From contig NZ_BCQQ01000033.1 in the NCBI RefSeq assembly GCF_001552155.1, positions 1 through 56,040 on the forward strand: a DNA stretch of 56,040 bases, read 5' to 3'. A program made the position numbers and the translations under genes. A model generated the notes under the pieces. That model had not been told where the DNA came from, ran no database searches, and saw only the letters and a list, made by a program, of their open reading frames with translations. Shown one piece after another: positions 36,940-45,424 of the stretch. Source of the DNA: Actinomadura formosensis NBRC 14204. GTDB lineage: Bacteria > Actinomycetota > Actinomycetes > Streptosporangiales > Streptosporangiaceae. The first letter of the stretch is position 1. The number at the start of each line of letters is the position of its first letter.

Positions 36940-37632
36940 TCAGTCGCGTCCCGCCAGACGCCGCAGGGCCTCGGCGGAGCGGACGACGATCGCGTTGCGC
37001 GCGACGGTCAGGCCGTCGCGGAGCGGCTCGGCGGCGAGGATCTGCGCGACCTTCCGGCGCCCCATCCCGGCCCAGCGTCCGAGGTCCTGCTGGGAGATCG
37101 GGACCTGGACGTGGAGGCCCTCCTCCGTCGCCCCGTCCGGCCGCTCCTCCTTGACCGGGGTACCGAACCGGGCCGACAGGCGCAGGAGGCGGCCGGCGAG
37201 GCGGCGTTCGGGGTCGTCGGGGAAGTGGGCGACGCGCAGCTCGTTGGCGTCGCGCAGCCGCTCGGCGAGGACGGCGGCGACCGCCCAGACCGTCCCCGGA
37301 TGGGCGTCCAGGACGCCGCGGAACCGGGCGGCGGGCAGCACGAGCGCCTCCACCCGGGTCAGCGCCTCGACATTGGCGTGCCGGCTGCCGCCGTCCGCCG
37401 CCTCCACCTCGCCGACCAGGTCGCCCGGCCCGAGGACGTCCAGGATGGCGACCTCCCCGTCCCGGTCCACCCAGATCTTCACCGCGCCCGACCGCAGCAC
37501 GAAGACCTGGGACGCGCGGGTGTGCTCGCGCATCAGGAACGCGCCCGGCCTGATCACCACGGGGGCGCCGGCCCCCAGCAGCGCCTCCCGGGCGCGCGGG
37601 GGCAGCGCGTCCCAGAACCGGGTGGCCTCCAT
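36940..37632 (-). CDS. Crp/Fnr-family transcriptional regulator
   Basis: A 230-residue regulator with a cyclic-nucleotide-binding-type beta barrel (residues 15-125; GAVKIWVDRDGEVAILDVLGPGDLVGEVEAADGGSRHANVEALTRVEALVL) and a C-terminal winged helix (ISQQDLGRWAGMGRRKVAQIL). GDLVGE plus the Arg in GGSRHANVEA resemble the phosphate-binding cassette, so nucleotide binding is possible. ATG 37632 is preceded by GGAGG. It is the gene directly downstream of the Crp-NB-ARC-TPR gene, 103 bases away on the same strand, which makes a functional link plausible. Targets are unknown. Confidence 0.88.
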   Translation of the reverse strand: MEATRFWDALPPRAREALLGAGAPVVIRPGAFLMREHTRASQVFVLRSGAVKIWVDRDGEVAILDVLGPGDLVGEVEAADGGSRHANVEALTRVEALVLPAARFRGVLDAHPGTVWAVAAVLAERLRDANELRVAHFPDDPERRLAGRLLRLSARFGTPVKEERPDGATEEGLHVQVPISQQDLGRWAGMGRRKVAQILAAEPLRDGLTVARNAIVVRSAEALRRLAGRD

Positions 37633-37693
37633 CTCGCCTCCTCACCGAACCCTGCCCGGGCCGGGGCCATGGCCCTCCTGATCACCTGTCACG

Positions 37694-37704
37694 GTTCAGT
37701 GAAC
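37694..37704. promoter_or_regulatory. Short palindrome upstream of the Crp gene
   Basis: GTTCA-G-TGAAC is a perfect 11-base palindrome, within TCACGGTTCAGTGA, in the 103-base gap between the STAND gene and the Crp/Fnr gene. It could be an autoregulatory site. It is short enough to arise by chance. Confidence 0.25.
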
Positions 37705-37735
37705 GCGGCGCTGCGCCGATGGACTACGTCCTTTG

Positions 37736-40700
37736 TCACATGTCGAGTGATCTTTCCGATTCAAGCAGGTTGTCGAGGGCGCGGACGCGCCGGCCGCAGT
37801 CCGCCGCCGCGGCCCGGTCGCCGAGCGCGAGATGCGAGTCGCGCAGCAGTTCCAGGGCCTGCCGCAGCCCCCGCCGGTCGTCCATGTCGCGGCGGATGAC
37901 GACCTCGGCGTTGACGTGCTCCACTGCGTGGGCATGCTTGCCGAGCAGTTGGGACGCGCGGGCCATGCTGTGCAGCGCGTGCGCCTGCTCGCGGGCGGCG
38001 CCCAGCTCGGCGGCCAGGTCGAGGGCTCGCCGGCCGGTCTCCAGCGCGTCGTCGGCACGGTCGAGGTCGAGCTGGATGGCGGCGAGGTGGGCGAGCCCGG
38101 TGGCCTCGCTGTGCCGGTCGCCGACCTGGCTCAGGTAGTGCAGCGCCTTCTGCTCCTCGGCCAGGGCCTCCTCGGGACGCCCGGCCCGGCGCAGGACGGC
38201 GGCGAGGGTGTCCAGGCCGACGCCGAGGCCGTACCAGTCGCCGCGCGACCGGCGCAGGTGCAGCGCCTGCCGCGCCGCGCGCTCGGCCTCCTCGGGCAGG
38301 CCGAGCCAGGCGTAGGTGCGGGCGAGGCTGCCGAGCGTGCCCGCCATCCCGCTCCGCGCGCCGAGCCGATGCCACAGGTCGAGGGCCTCCAGGCCGAGGA
38401 CGAGCGCCTCCTGCGGGCGGCCGAGACGGCGCATCACCACCGACAGGTGCTCCAGGTCGTTGGCCTCGCCGTGCTGGTCGCCGATCTCGCGGCGGATCTC
38501 CAGCGCCCGCAGCAGGTGCTCGCGCGCCTCCCGGTACCGTCCGAGCCGCCAGTGGACGATCCCGATCTGCGCGAGCGCCTCGGACTCGCCGTGCCGGTCG
38601 CTGGTGTCGCGGTGCAGCCGCAGCGCCTCCCCGCAGTAGGTGAACGCCTCGGCGAACCTCGTGGCCTCGCACATCAGCATCCCCAGCGTGGTCAGCGCGC
38701 GCGCCTCGCCGTGCCGCGCGCCCAATGCGCGGTAGGTGCGCAGTGCCTGTTCGGCGTCCTGCTGCGCCATGTCCCGCAGGCCGAGCGCGGCGTTCATCCG
38801 GGCGAGTTCGGTGAGCGCCTGCGCGGCACCGTGCATGTCCGCGAGCTCCTGCCGGATGGACAGCGCCTCCAGCGCGTGCGTGACCGCCTCGTGCACGCTC
38901 CCCCGGCGCCGGTGCACCCCGGCCACGATCAGCAGGGTCTCGGCCACCCCCGCCTGGTCGCCGCTCTCGCGCCGGACGGCCAGCGCCTTCGCCGCGTGCT
39001 CCAGGGCCGTCTCGTAGTCGCCGACGCCCAGGTGGGCGCGGGCGAGCGCGTTGCGGCTCTTGGCCACGCCCGCGTCGTTCCCCAGCCGCTCGTGGACGTC
39101 CAGGGACCGCCGGGCATGGTCGATCGCCGTCGGGTAGCGGCCGAGGACGACGTGGACGTCCGCGAGGGTGGCCAGGGTGGCGGCCTCCCCGTACCGGTCG
39201 GGCGGGTCGACCGCCCGGAACCCGCGCCGCGCGTCCTCCCCGTACCCGATGGCCTGGACGGATCCGCCGAGCTCGAAGTGCGCCATCGCCAGGTTGTGCA
39301 GCATCACGGCGGCCGCCGCCCAGTCCTCCTCGGTGCGGGCGGCGTGCAGGCCCGCCTGCTGAACGGCGATGTTGTCCTCGCCGTAGCGGCGGAACTGCTG
39401 GAAGTCGAACAGCGCGTCGGCCAGCTCCCAGCAGGTGCGGTGCAGGCCGAGCCGCGCGGCCTGGTGGACGGCGGCGACCAGGTTGCGCCGCTCGGCCTCG
39501 AACCAGCCGAGCCCGGCCGCGCGCCGGGCGGCCGTCACCGCGCGGTCCCGGGCCTCGCCGCGGTGGACGGTGGGGCGGGGCCGCCCCGGCAGCGCGGCGC
39601 CCGCCTCGCGCGCCCCGGCGAGATATCCGGCCAGCAGGCGCCGCTGCGCCGCCTGCAGTTCCCCGTCGGAGTCCTCCCCCAGGCCGCGTTCGCGGGCGAA
39701 GTCGCGCAGCAGGTCGTGCATGCGGTAGCGGTCCGGGCCTACGTCGTGCACCAGGTACGCCTGCCGCAGGCCCTCCAGGCACTCGCGCGCCTCCTCGGCC
39801 GTCCGGTCCTGGAGGGCGGCGAGGGCCGCGGGGGTGAAGTCGGGGCCCGCGACGAGCCCGAGCCGGCGGAACGCCTCGCGCTGGTCACGGCGCAGGCTGC
39901 GGTAGGCGACGTCGAACGTCGGGTTGACGACGGCGCTGAGCCCCGGCCCGGACGTCCCGGGCGCCGCGGCCTCCCCGAGGCCCGCCCCGGCGAGGCCGGG
40001 CCCGTACGGCACGGCGTCGCGGGCGTCGCGGGCGGCCAGTTCCCGGACGGTCCCGGCGATCGACTCGCCGGGGTTCTCGGCCAGCCGCCCGGCGATGACG
40101 CCGAGCGCCAGCGGCAGGTGGCCGCACTCGCGGGCGAGCCGCACGACGGCCCGGTGCTCGTCGCGGACGCGGGCGTCCCCCGGCCCGAGGACGTTGGAGA
40201 TGAGGTCGACGGCCTCCTGCGTCGCCATTTCCCGCAGTTCCAGCGTGCGGATGTCGGCGCCGTCCAGCAGGGCGGGCAGCCGCCGCCGGCTCGTCACGAC
40301 CACCAGCCCGGACGTCATCGCCGCCAGCAGCGGCCTGACCTGCTCGGGCTGGACGGCGTTGTCGAGGATCAGCAGCATCCGCCGGTCGCCGAGCAGCGAC
40401 CGGCACTGCGCCGCGAGCTCGTCCTCGGTGCGGGGAAGCTGGTCGCCGGGCACGCCCGCCGCGCGCAGCACCTGCCCCATCGCCTCCGCCGGGGTGACGG
40501 GGCTGCGGGTCGTGCCGCGCAGGTCGGCGAACAGGACGCCGTCGGGGAACCGGTCGGCGACGCGGTGCGCCCAGTGCAGCGCGAGCGTCGTCTTGCCGAC
40601 GCCCGCCATGCCCTGGACGATCACCGCGCGCGGCCACACGGACTGGCCGACCAGCAGGTCCAGCTTGCTGAGGCTCACCGCGCGCCCGGCGAAGAACGGG

Positions 40701-41560
40701 TTGTCGGCGGGGAGCCGCGCGGCGAGCGGCCGGCCGCCGCCCGGCGGTTGCAGGCGCACCGGCTCGCGCGCCGCGATCGCGGTCTCCCCCGCCGGCCCGG
40801 CCGGCCGCGCGGGCTCGCTCTCGGCCGCGGGCCACTCGTCCCCCCACGGGCTCGCGGCACGGCGCAGCCGCTCGATGTCGAGGACGGTCAGCGGCCGCGG
40901 CCTGCGGTCGAGGATGCCCCTGGCCCGCCACAGCCGGAACCAGCGGACCAGCGTCTCGCGGGAGATCCCGGCCCAGTTCGCCAGCTCGGCCTGGCTGAGC
41001 TTCAGCGGGATCCGCGTCTCCTGCCCGGCCCCGGGCTCGCCGAACCGGTGCACCAGCTCCAGCAGGTGGTAGGCGAGCCGCTGCGGGTGGTCGGCCGCCC
41101 GCACCGCGTGCCGGCGGCCGCCGAACGTGACGCTCTCCGAGATCGCGTGCATCATCGCCTCGGCGACCTGCGGGCTCGCCGCCAGCAGGCTGCGGAACTT
41201 GGCGCGGTCGACGCGCAGCGCCGCGACATGGTCGAGCGCGGCGACGGTGCCGCGCTGCGGGTGCCCCCACGGGCCGAGGAGGCCGACCAGGTCCCCGGCC
41301 CCGAACAGATCGATGATCGACTCGTCGCCCTCGCTGGAGTCGACGAACTCCTTGGCGATCGCGTTGCTCGCCGCGCGCGGCGACGCCTTGAACACCACGT
41401 ACACGGCGGGGGCGACCGACCCCTGATGGCACAGCATCCCGCCGGGCGGGATGTCGGTGCGCCGGCCCATGGCGCGCAGCGCCTGCCGGTCGGTGGGGGC
41501 CAGCCGCTCCCAGAAGCTGCCGGGCCGGACGTCCGGTACGTGGTCGATCAATCCGGTCAC
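37736..41560 (-). CDS. STAND protein: Crp-like sensor/HTH + NB-ARC + TPR
   Basis: A 1274-residue fusion. Residues 15-130 form a cyclic-nucleotide-binding-like barrel (DLFGAGDLVGLLGPWG...RGTVAALDHVAAL), residues 155-225 a Crp-type winged helix (LKLSQAELANWAGISRETLVRWF), residues 285-560 an NB-ARC ATPase (P-loop GMAGVGKTTLALHWAH at 317, Walker B LLILDN near 396, VVTSRRR and GHLPLALG). About ten TPR-type helical repeats run from about residue 700 to 1260. The glutamate expected in the nucleotide-phosphate cassette is replaced by Leu, so the ligand may differ from cAMP. GTG 41560 overlaps the upstream membrane-protein stop (GTGA). Inference: a ligand-gated switch that oligomerises or regulates transcription. 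Confidence 0.85.
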   Translation of the reverse strand: MTGLIDHVPDVRPGSFWERLAPTDRQALRAMGRRTDIPPGGMLCHQGSVAPAVYVVFKASPRAASNAIAKEFVDSSEGDESIIDLFGAGDLVGLLGPWGHPQRGTVAALDHVAALRVDRAKFRSLLAASPQVAEAMMHAISESVTFGGRRHAVRAADHPQRLAYHLLELVHRFGEPGAGQETRIPLKLSQAELANWAGISRETLVRWFRLWRARGILDRRPRPLTVLDIERLRRAASPWGDEWPAAESEPARPAGPAGETAIAAREPVRLQPPGGGRPLAARLPADNPFFAGRAVSLSKLDLLVGQSVWPRAVIVQGMAGVGKTTLALHWAHRVADRFPDGVLFADLRGTTRSPVTPAEAMGQVLRAAGVPGDQLPRTEDELAAQCRSLLGDRRMLLILDNAVQPEQVRPLLAAMTSGLVVVTSRRRLPALLDGADIRTLELREMATQEAVDLISNVLGPGDARVRDEHRAVVRLARECGHLPLALGVIAGRLAENPGESIAGTVRELAARDARDAVPYGPGLAGAGLGEAAAPGTSGPGLSAVVNPTFDVAYRSLRRDQREAFRRLGLVAGPDFTPAALAALQDRTAEEARECLEGLRQAYLVHDVGPDRYRMHDLLRDFARERGLGEDSDGELQAAQRRLLAGYLAGAREAGAALPGRPRPTVHRGEARDRAVTAARRAAGLGWFEAERRNLVAAVHQAARLGLHRTCWELADALFDFQQFRRYGEDNIAVQQAGLHAARTEEDWAAAAVMLHNLAMAHFELGGSVQAIGYGEDARRGFRAVDPPDRYGEAATLATLADVHVVLGRYPTAIDHARRSLDVHERLGNDAGVAKSRNALARAHLGVGDYETALEHAAKALAVRRESGDQAGVAETLLIVAGVHRRRGSVHEAVTHALEALSIRQELADMHGAAQALTELARMNAALGLRDMAQQDAEQALRTYRALGARHGEARALTTLGMLMCEATRFAEAFTYCGEALRLHRDTSDRHGESEALAQIGIVHWRLGRYREAREHLLRALEIRREIGDQHGEANDLEHLSVVMRRLGRPQEALVLGLEALDLWHRLGARSGMAGTLGSLARTYAWLGLPEEAERAARQALHLRRSRGDWYGLGVGLDTLAAVLRRAGRPEEALAEEQKALHYLSQVGDRHSEATGLAHLAAIQLDLDRADDALETGRRALDLAAELGAAREQAHALHSMARASQLLGKHAHAVEHVNAEVVIRRDMDDRRGLRQALELLRDSHLALGDRAAAADCGRRVRALDNLLESERSLDM

Positions 41561-42048
41561 CCGCCCGCCATCGCCGCCGCCAGTGTCCAGAACAGGAACA
41601 GCACCGAGGTCGCCACCGCCCACGCGACGGCCTGCCAGGACAGCTCGCCGCAGCGGTGCGCCGCCGACAGCAGCCGGCGCAGTTCCTCGTCGCGGACCCG
41701 GTCCTCCAGCGCGACCGCGGAGCCGAACGGCGTCCAGGGGACGCCCGGGTCGACGGGCGAGCCGGTGCGCCCGCGCACCTGGCCGAGCACCGCGAGCAGC
41801 GTCCGGCGGGAGCGGACCGCGTATCCGGCCGAGATCGCGAACGACCCGGCCAGCACCGGCAGCAGCGCCAGCGCGGGCAGGCCGGGCCGGCCGGCCGCGA
41901 ACCGGGAGACGGTCCCGGCGAGCACGAGGGCGAGCAGGACCGCGGCGAGCGCGGAGTCCCGGCCGCAGAGCCGGACCAGCGTGCAGGCGTGCCCGAGGAG
42001 GTCCTCCGGCTTCTCCCTGTCCGGTCCGGGGCGGAATGCGGTGACCAT
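41557..42048 (-). CDS. Small three-helix membrane protein, Pycsar/SLATT-effector-like
   Basis: A 163-residue membrane protein. Two helices lie near residues 33-52 and 57-78, a soluble charged segment at 80-135 (VALEDRVRDEELRRLLSAAHRCGELSW) and a C-terminal helix at 138-160. This TM-TM-soluble-TM layout and the charged run before the last helix resemble the PycTM/SLATT effector families associated with nucleotide-signalled immunity; that is a layout match and not a proven homology. Its stop overlaps the start of the Crp-NB-ARC-TPR gene (GTGA), so the pair is coupled. No enzyme motif is visible. Confidence 0.7.
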   Translation of the reverse strand: MVTAFRPGPDREKPEDLLGHACTLVRLCGRDSALAAVLLALVLAGTVSRFAAGRPGLPALALLPVLAGSFAISAGYAVRSRRTLLAVLGQVRGRTGSPVDPGVPWTPFGSAVALEDRVRDEELRRLLSAAHRCGELSWQAVAWAVATSVLFLFWTLAAAMAGG

Positions 42049-42105
42049 CGCTTCACCGTCCTCACGGTCGAACCTGATCTTCTATCGACCATGGTGCGGC
42101 GGCAA

Positions 42106-42121
42106 GACGGAGATTTCCGTC
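42106..42121. promoter_or_regulatory. GACGGA-GATT-TCCGTC inverted repeat upstream of the STAND operon
   Basis: A perfect 6-base inverted repeat with a 4-base spacer, 58 bases upstream of the membrane-protein ATG and 112 bases upstream of the divergent MBL gene. It is well placed as an operator for either gene. The related string GACGGAGATCTCC occurs at 30282-30294. Confidence 0.4.
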
Positions 42122-42232
42122 CATAACGGCACGGTTGGGCTGAGTCTGGTGACTCATCTCATCGGCGGGCCCCGCCCGGGGCTCGTCCCGGGATGGTGGA
42201 AGATGGTCTCCGCACCACCGACGGGAGGACCC

Positions 42233-42898
42233 ATGACCTACACGGGGAACGTCGAGACCGGCGGGCGTCCCGACGTCCGGGAACTGCCCGGGCTGACGGT
42301 CACGAAGGTGGCCGTCGGCCCCTATGACAACAACGCCTATCTCCTGCGCTGCACCGCGACGGGCGAGCAGCTGCTCATCGACGCGGCGAACGAGGCGCCC
42401 CGGCTGCTGGAGCTGATCGGCGACGGCCCCCTCGTGCGCATCGTCACCACGCACCGCCACCAGGACCACTGGATGGCGCTGAGCGAGGTGGTGCGCGCCA
42501 CCGGCGCCCCGGTCGTCGCCCATCCGCGCGACGCCGAGCCGCTGCCGGAGCCGGTCGCCGAGCCCGTCGAGCACGGCGACACCGTCCGCGTCGGGCGGGT
42601 GTCCCTCGACGTCATCCACCTGCGCGGCCACACGCCCGGCTCGATCGCCCTGCTGTACGACGCCGGCGGCGAGCTCGCGGACCGGCCGCACCTGTTCACC
42701 GGCGACAGCCTCTTCCCGGGCGGCGTCGGCAACACCTGGGGCGACCAGGCCCGCTTCAAGCAGCTGCTCTCGGACGTGGAGGAGCGCGTCTTCGCCCGCC
42801 TCCCCGACGCCACCTGGTTCTACCCCGGGCACGGCAAGGACTCGACGCTCGGCCGCGAGCGCCCCTCCCTCCCGCAGTGGCGCGAACGGGGCTGGTGA
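42233..42898 (+). CDS. MBL-fold hydrolase, glyoxalase II-like
   Basis: A 221-residue metallo-beta-lactamase-fold protein with the complete metal motif THRHQDHWMAL (near residue 78), followed by HLRGHTPGSIALLY, LFTGDSLFPGGVGNT and the C-terminal WFYPGHGKDS. These suit a thiolester hydrolase such as glyoxalase II; a mycothiol-linked substrate is possible in this organism. ATG 42233 has GGGAGGACC at good spacing. It is divergent from the membrane/STAND operon. It is one of three MBL proteins in the window. Confidence 0.9.
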   Translation: MTYTGNVETGGRPDVRELPGLTVTKVAVGPYDNNAYLLRCTATGEQLLIDAANEAPRLLELIGDGPLVRIVTTHRHQDHWMALSEVVRATGAPVVAHPRDAEPLPEPVAEPVEHGDTVRVGRVSLDVIHLRGHTPGSIALLYDAGGELADRPHLFTGDSLFPGGVGNTWGDQARFKQLLSDVEERVFARLPDATWFYPGHGKDSTLGRERPSLPQWRERGW

Positions 42899-42925
42899 TC
42901 TCGCGGGCCGGACCCGGAACAAGCG

Positions 42926-43573
42926 GTGCGGGGTGTTCGTTTGCCCCTTCACCACCGGGCCGACCCCCAGGAGACGACCATCCACGAACGCCACGAGGTG
43001 GAGCCGGGATCCGCCCTGCGCTATCCGGCGGGCTCCCTGGTGCTCGTCGCCGGGCTTCCGGGGGCGGGTAAGAGCACCCTGCTCAACCGGCTCTACGGGC
43101 TGCACGGGGACGAGACGGCGCCGGTGCCCGCCGGAGACGTCCTGGTGATCGACTCCCGGCAGTCGCGCAACTGGTGGGCGCGGTTCCTGCGCCCCCTCCC
43201 GGTGCGGATGCGGACCCCGTTCGTCCACACCACGCACGTGTGGCGCATCGGACGCGCGATCCTCGCCGGGCACGGGGTCGTCGCGCACACCCGCGGCACC
43301 TGGCCGCACATCCTGCACCTGTTCGCCTGGCTGGCGCGGCGGCGCGGCGGCCGGCTGCACCTGATCCTCATCGACGTCACCCCGGAGACGGCCCGCGCCG
43401 GCCAGTTCGCACGGGGCCGCGTCGTCACGTCCGTCACCTTCGATCGGCACTGCCGGCGCTGGCGCCCCCTGATCGACCGCGCCCGCGGCGGCGAACCGCC
43501 GCGGCCCGCCGCCGGAGTCACCGTCCTCGACCGCGCCGCCGCCGACAGGCTCCGGGCCATTCACTTCACCTGA
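42926..43573 (+). CDS. P-loop ATPase/kinase-like protein
   Basis: A small P-loop NTPase with Walker A VLVAGLPGAGKSTLLNRLYGLHG and a likely Walker B in LHLILIDVTPETA. Such single-domain proteins are often zeta-toxin- or kinase-like, but no catalytic residue set is clear and I give no function. The start is uncertain: a GTG at 42926 gives 215 residues without a Shine-Dalgarno; a GTG at 42998 gives 191 residues; a good AGGAGAC sits before an ATC codon at 42980. Gap to the preceding MBL gene is 27 bases. Confidence 0.7.
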   Translation: MRGVRLPLHHRADPQETTIHERHEVEPGSALRYPAGSLVLVAGLPGAGKSTLLNRLYGLHGDETAPVPAGDVLVIDSRQSRNWWARFLRPLPVRMRTPFVHTTHVWRIGRAILAGHGVVAHTRGTWPHILHLFAWLARRRGGRLHLILIDVTPETARAGQFARGRVVTSVTFDRHCRRWRPLIDRARGGEPPRPAAGVTVLDRAAADRLRAIHFT

Positions 43574-43658
43574 CCGTCCGGCGGCGTGCTGCCCGGGGCC
43601 AGGTCAGCGGGGAGATATGTAGGGTCGGGGAAAGATCGAGACGACGAGAGGCGGCAGT

Positions 43659-44744
43659 ATGGCGCAGCAGGTACGCGGGGTCGTCGCACCCGGCAAGGGG
43701 CAGCCGGTGCGGATCGAGACGGTCATCGTCCCGGACCCCGGCCCCGGGGAGGCGGTCGTCAAGGTCCAGGCGTGCGGGGTCTGCCACACCGACCTGCACT
43801 ACCGCGAGGGCGGGATCAACGACGAGTTCCCGTTCCTGCTCGGGCATGAGGCCGCCGGGGTCGTGGAGTCGGTGGGCGAGGGCGTCACCGAGGTCGAGCC
43901 CGGCGACTTCGTCATCTTGAACTGGCGCGCGGTGTGCGGGCAGTGCCGGGCCTGCCTGCGGGGACGTCCCTGGTACTGCTTCAACACGCACAACGCCGCG
44001 CAGAAGATGACGCTGGAGGACGGCACCGAACTGTCGCCCGCGCTGGGGATCGGCGCGTTCGCCGACAAGACGCTGGTGGCCGCCGGGCAGTGCACGAAGG
44101 TCGACCCGGCCGCCAGGCCGGCGGCCGCGGGGCTGCTGGGGTGCGGCGTGATGGCGGGGCTCGGCGCGGCGATCAACACCGGCGGGGTCGGACGGGGCGA
44201 CTCGGTGGCGGTCATCGGCTGCGGCGGCGTCGGCGCGGCGGCCGTGCTCGGCGCGCGGCTGGCCGGCGCGGCGAAGATCATCGCGGTGGACCTGGACGAG
44301 CGGAAGCTGACCACCGCATCCTCGCTGGGCGCCACGCACACCGTCAACGGCGCGGAGAAGGACGTCGTCGAGACGGTGCGGGAGCTGACCGGCGGGTTCG
44401 GCGCGGACGTCGTCATCGACGCCGTCGGCCGCCCGGAGACCTACGAGCAGGCGTTCTACGCACGCGACCTCGCCGGGACGGTGGTGCTGGTCGGCGTCCC
44501 GACACCGGAGATGAGGCTGGAGCTGCCGCTGCTGGAGGTGTTCGGGCGCGGCGGCTCGCTGAAGTCGTCCTGGTACGGCGACTGCCTGCCGTCCCGCGAT
44601 TTCCCGATGCTCATCGACCTCTACCTGCAGGGGCGCCTGGACCTGGACGCGTTCGTGTCCGAGACCATCGGGCTGGGCGACGTGGAGGCCGCGTTCGAGA
44701 AGATGCACCACGGCGACGTGCTGCGCTCTGTGGTGATGCTGTGA
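43659..44744 (+). CDS. mscR: S-(hydroxymethyl)mycothiol dehydrogenase (MscR)
   Basis: Mycothiol-dependent formaldehyde dehydrogenase, which oxidises the formaldehyde-mycothiol adduct with NAD+. The protein is 361 residues, a zinc-dependent medium-chain dehydrogenase. Catalytic zinc ligands are in [13 protein letters not shown] and [11 protein letters not shown]; the structural zinc cluster is [15 protein letters not shown]; the NAD motif is [17 protein letters not shown]. The whole sequence fits MscR closely. The following MBL gene overlaps its stop by one base, matching the mscR-hydrolase pair known from mycobacteria. Confidence 0.95.
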   Translation: MAQQVRGVVAPGKGQPVRIETVIVPDPGPGEAVVKVQACGVCHTDLHYREGGINDEFPFLLGHEAAGVVESVGEGVTEVEPGDFVILNWRAVCGQCRACLRGRPWYCFNTHNAAQKMTLEDGTELSPALGIGAFADKTLVAAGQCTKVDPAARPAAAGLLGCGVMAGLGAAINTGGVGRGDSVAVIGCGGVGAAAVLGARLAGAAKIIAVDLDERKLTTASSLGATHTVNGAEKDVVETVRELTGGFGADVVIDAVGRPETYEQAFYARDLAGTVVLVGVPTPEMRLELPLLEVFGRGGSLKSSWYGDCLPSRDFPMLIDLYLQGRLDLDAFVSETIGLGDVEAAFEKMHHGDVLRSVVML

Positions 44745-45373
44745 TGGCGGCCCGCATCGACCACATCGTCACGTCCGGGACGTTCTCCCTGGACGGCGGC
44801 ACCTGGGACGTCGACAACAACGTCTGGATCGTCGGGGACGACAGCGAGGCGATCGTCATCGACGCCGCGCACGACGCCGACGCGATCGCGGCGGCGGTGG
44901 GCGGCCGCAGGCTGGTGGCGATCGTGTCCACGCACGGGCACGACGACCACATCGACGCGGCGCCCGCGCTGAAGGCCCGCACGGGTGCGCCGATCCTGCT
45001 GCACCCGGACGATCTGATGCTGTGGCGGCAGAAGCACCCCGGCACGGCCCCCGACGGCGAACTCGCCGACGGCCAGGTCATCACGGTCGCGGGGACCGAG
45101 CTGACCGTCCTGCACACGCCGGGCCACAGCCCCGGCGCGGTCTGTCTCCACGCGCCCGGACTGGGCACGGTGTTCTCCGGTGACACGCTGTTCAAGGGCG
45201 GTCCGGGTGCGACCGGCCGGTCGTTCTCCGACTTCCCGACGATCATCGTCTCGATCCGCGAGCGGCTGCTGACGCTGCCGGCGGAGACGACCGTCCGCAC
45301 CGGGCACGGCGACTCGACCACGATCGGCGCGGAGGCCCCGCATCTGGACGAGTGGATGGCCCGCGGGCACTGA
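44744..45373 (+). CDS. MBL-fold hydrolase coupled to mscR
   Basis: A 209-residue metallo-beta-lactamase-fold protein with the full STHGHDDHIDAAPAL motif near residue 63, LHTPGHSPGAVCLH, VFSGDTLFKGGPGATGRSFSDF and RTGHGDSTTI. It starts at an ATG overlapping the mscR stop by one base. The likely role is hydrolysis of the S-formylmycothiol made by MscR, the step equivalent to glutathione-dependent formyl hydrolase; that role is inferred from the neighbourhood. The pair forms a complete formaldehyde detoxification unit in a mycothiol organism. Confidence 0.9.
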   Translation: MAARIDHIVTSGTFSLDGGTWDVDNNVWIVGDDSEAIVIDAAHDADAIAAAVGGRRLVAIVSTHGHDDHIDAAPALKARTGAPILLHPDDLMLWRQKHPGTAPDGELADGQVITVAGTELTVLHTPGHSPGAVCLHAPGLGTVFSGDTLFKGGPGATGRSFSDFPTIIVSIRERLLTLPAETTVRTGHGDSTTIGAEAPHLDEWMARGH

Positions 45374-45424
45374 CCGGGATAGTGTCCCCGGTGGCGGACG
45401 GGCGTCCGAGCCGGGAGGGGTGCG

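Noticed and set aside
37832..42232. Very long + strand frame running into the MBL gene
   Set aside because: Only the last 221 codons (from 42233) have family motifs and a Shine-Dalgarno; the rest mirrors the STAND gene.
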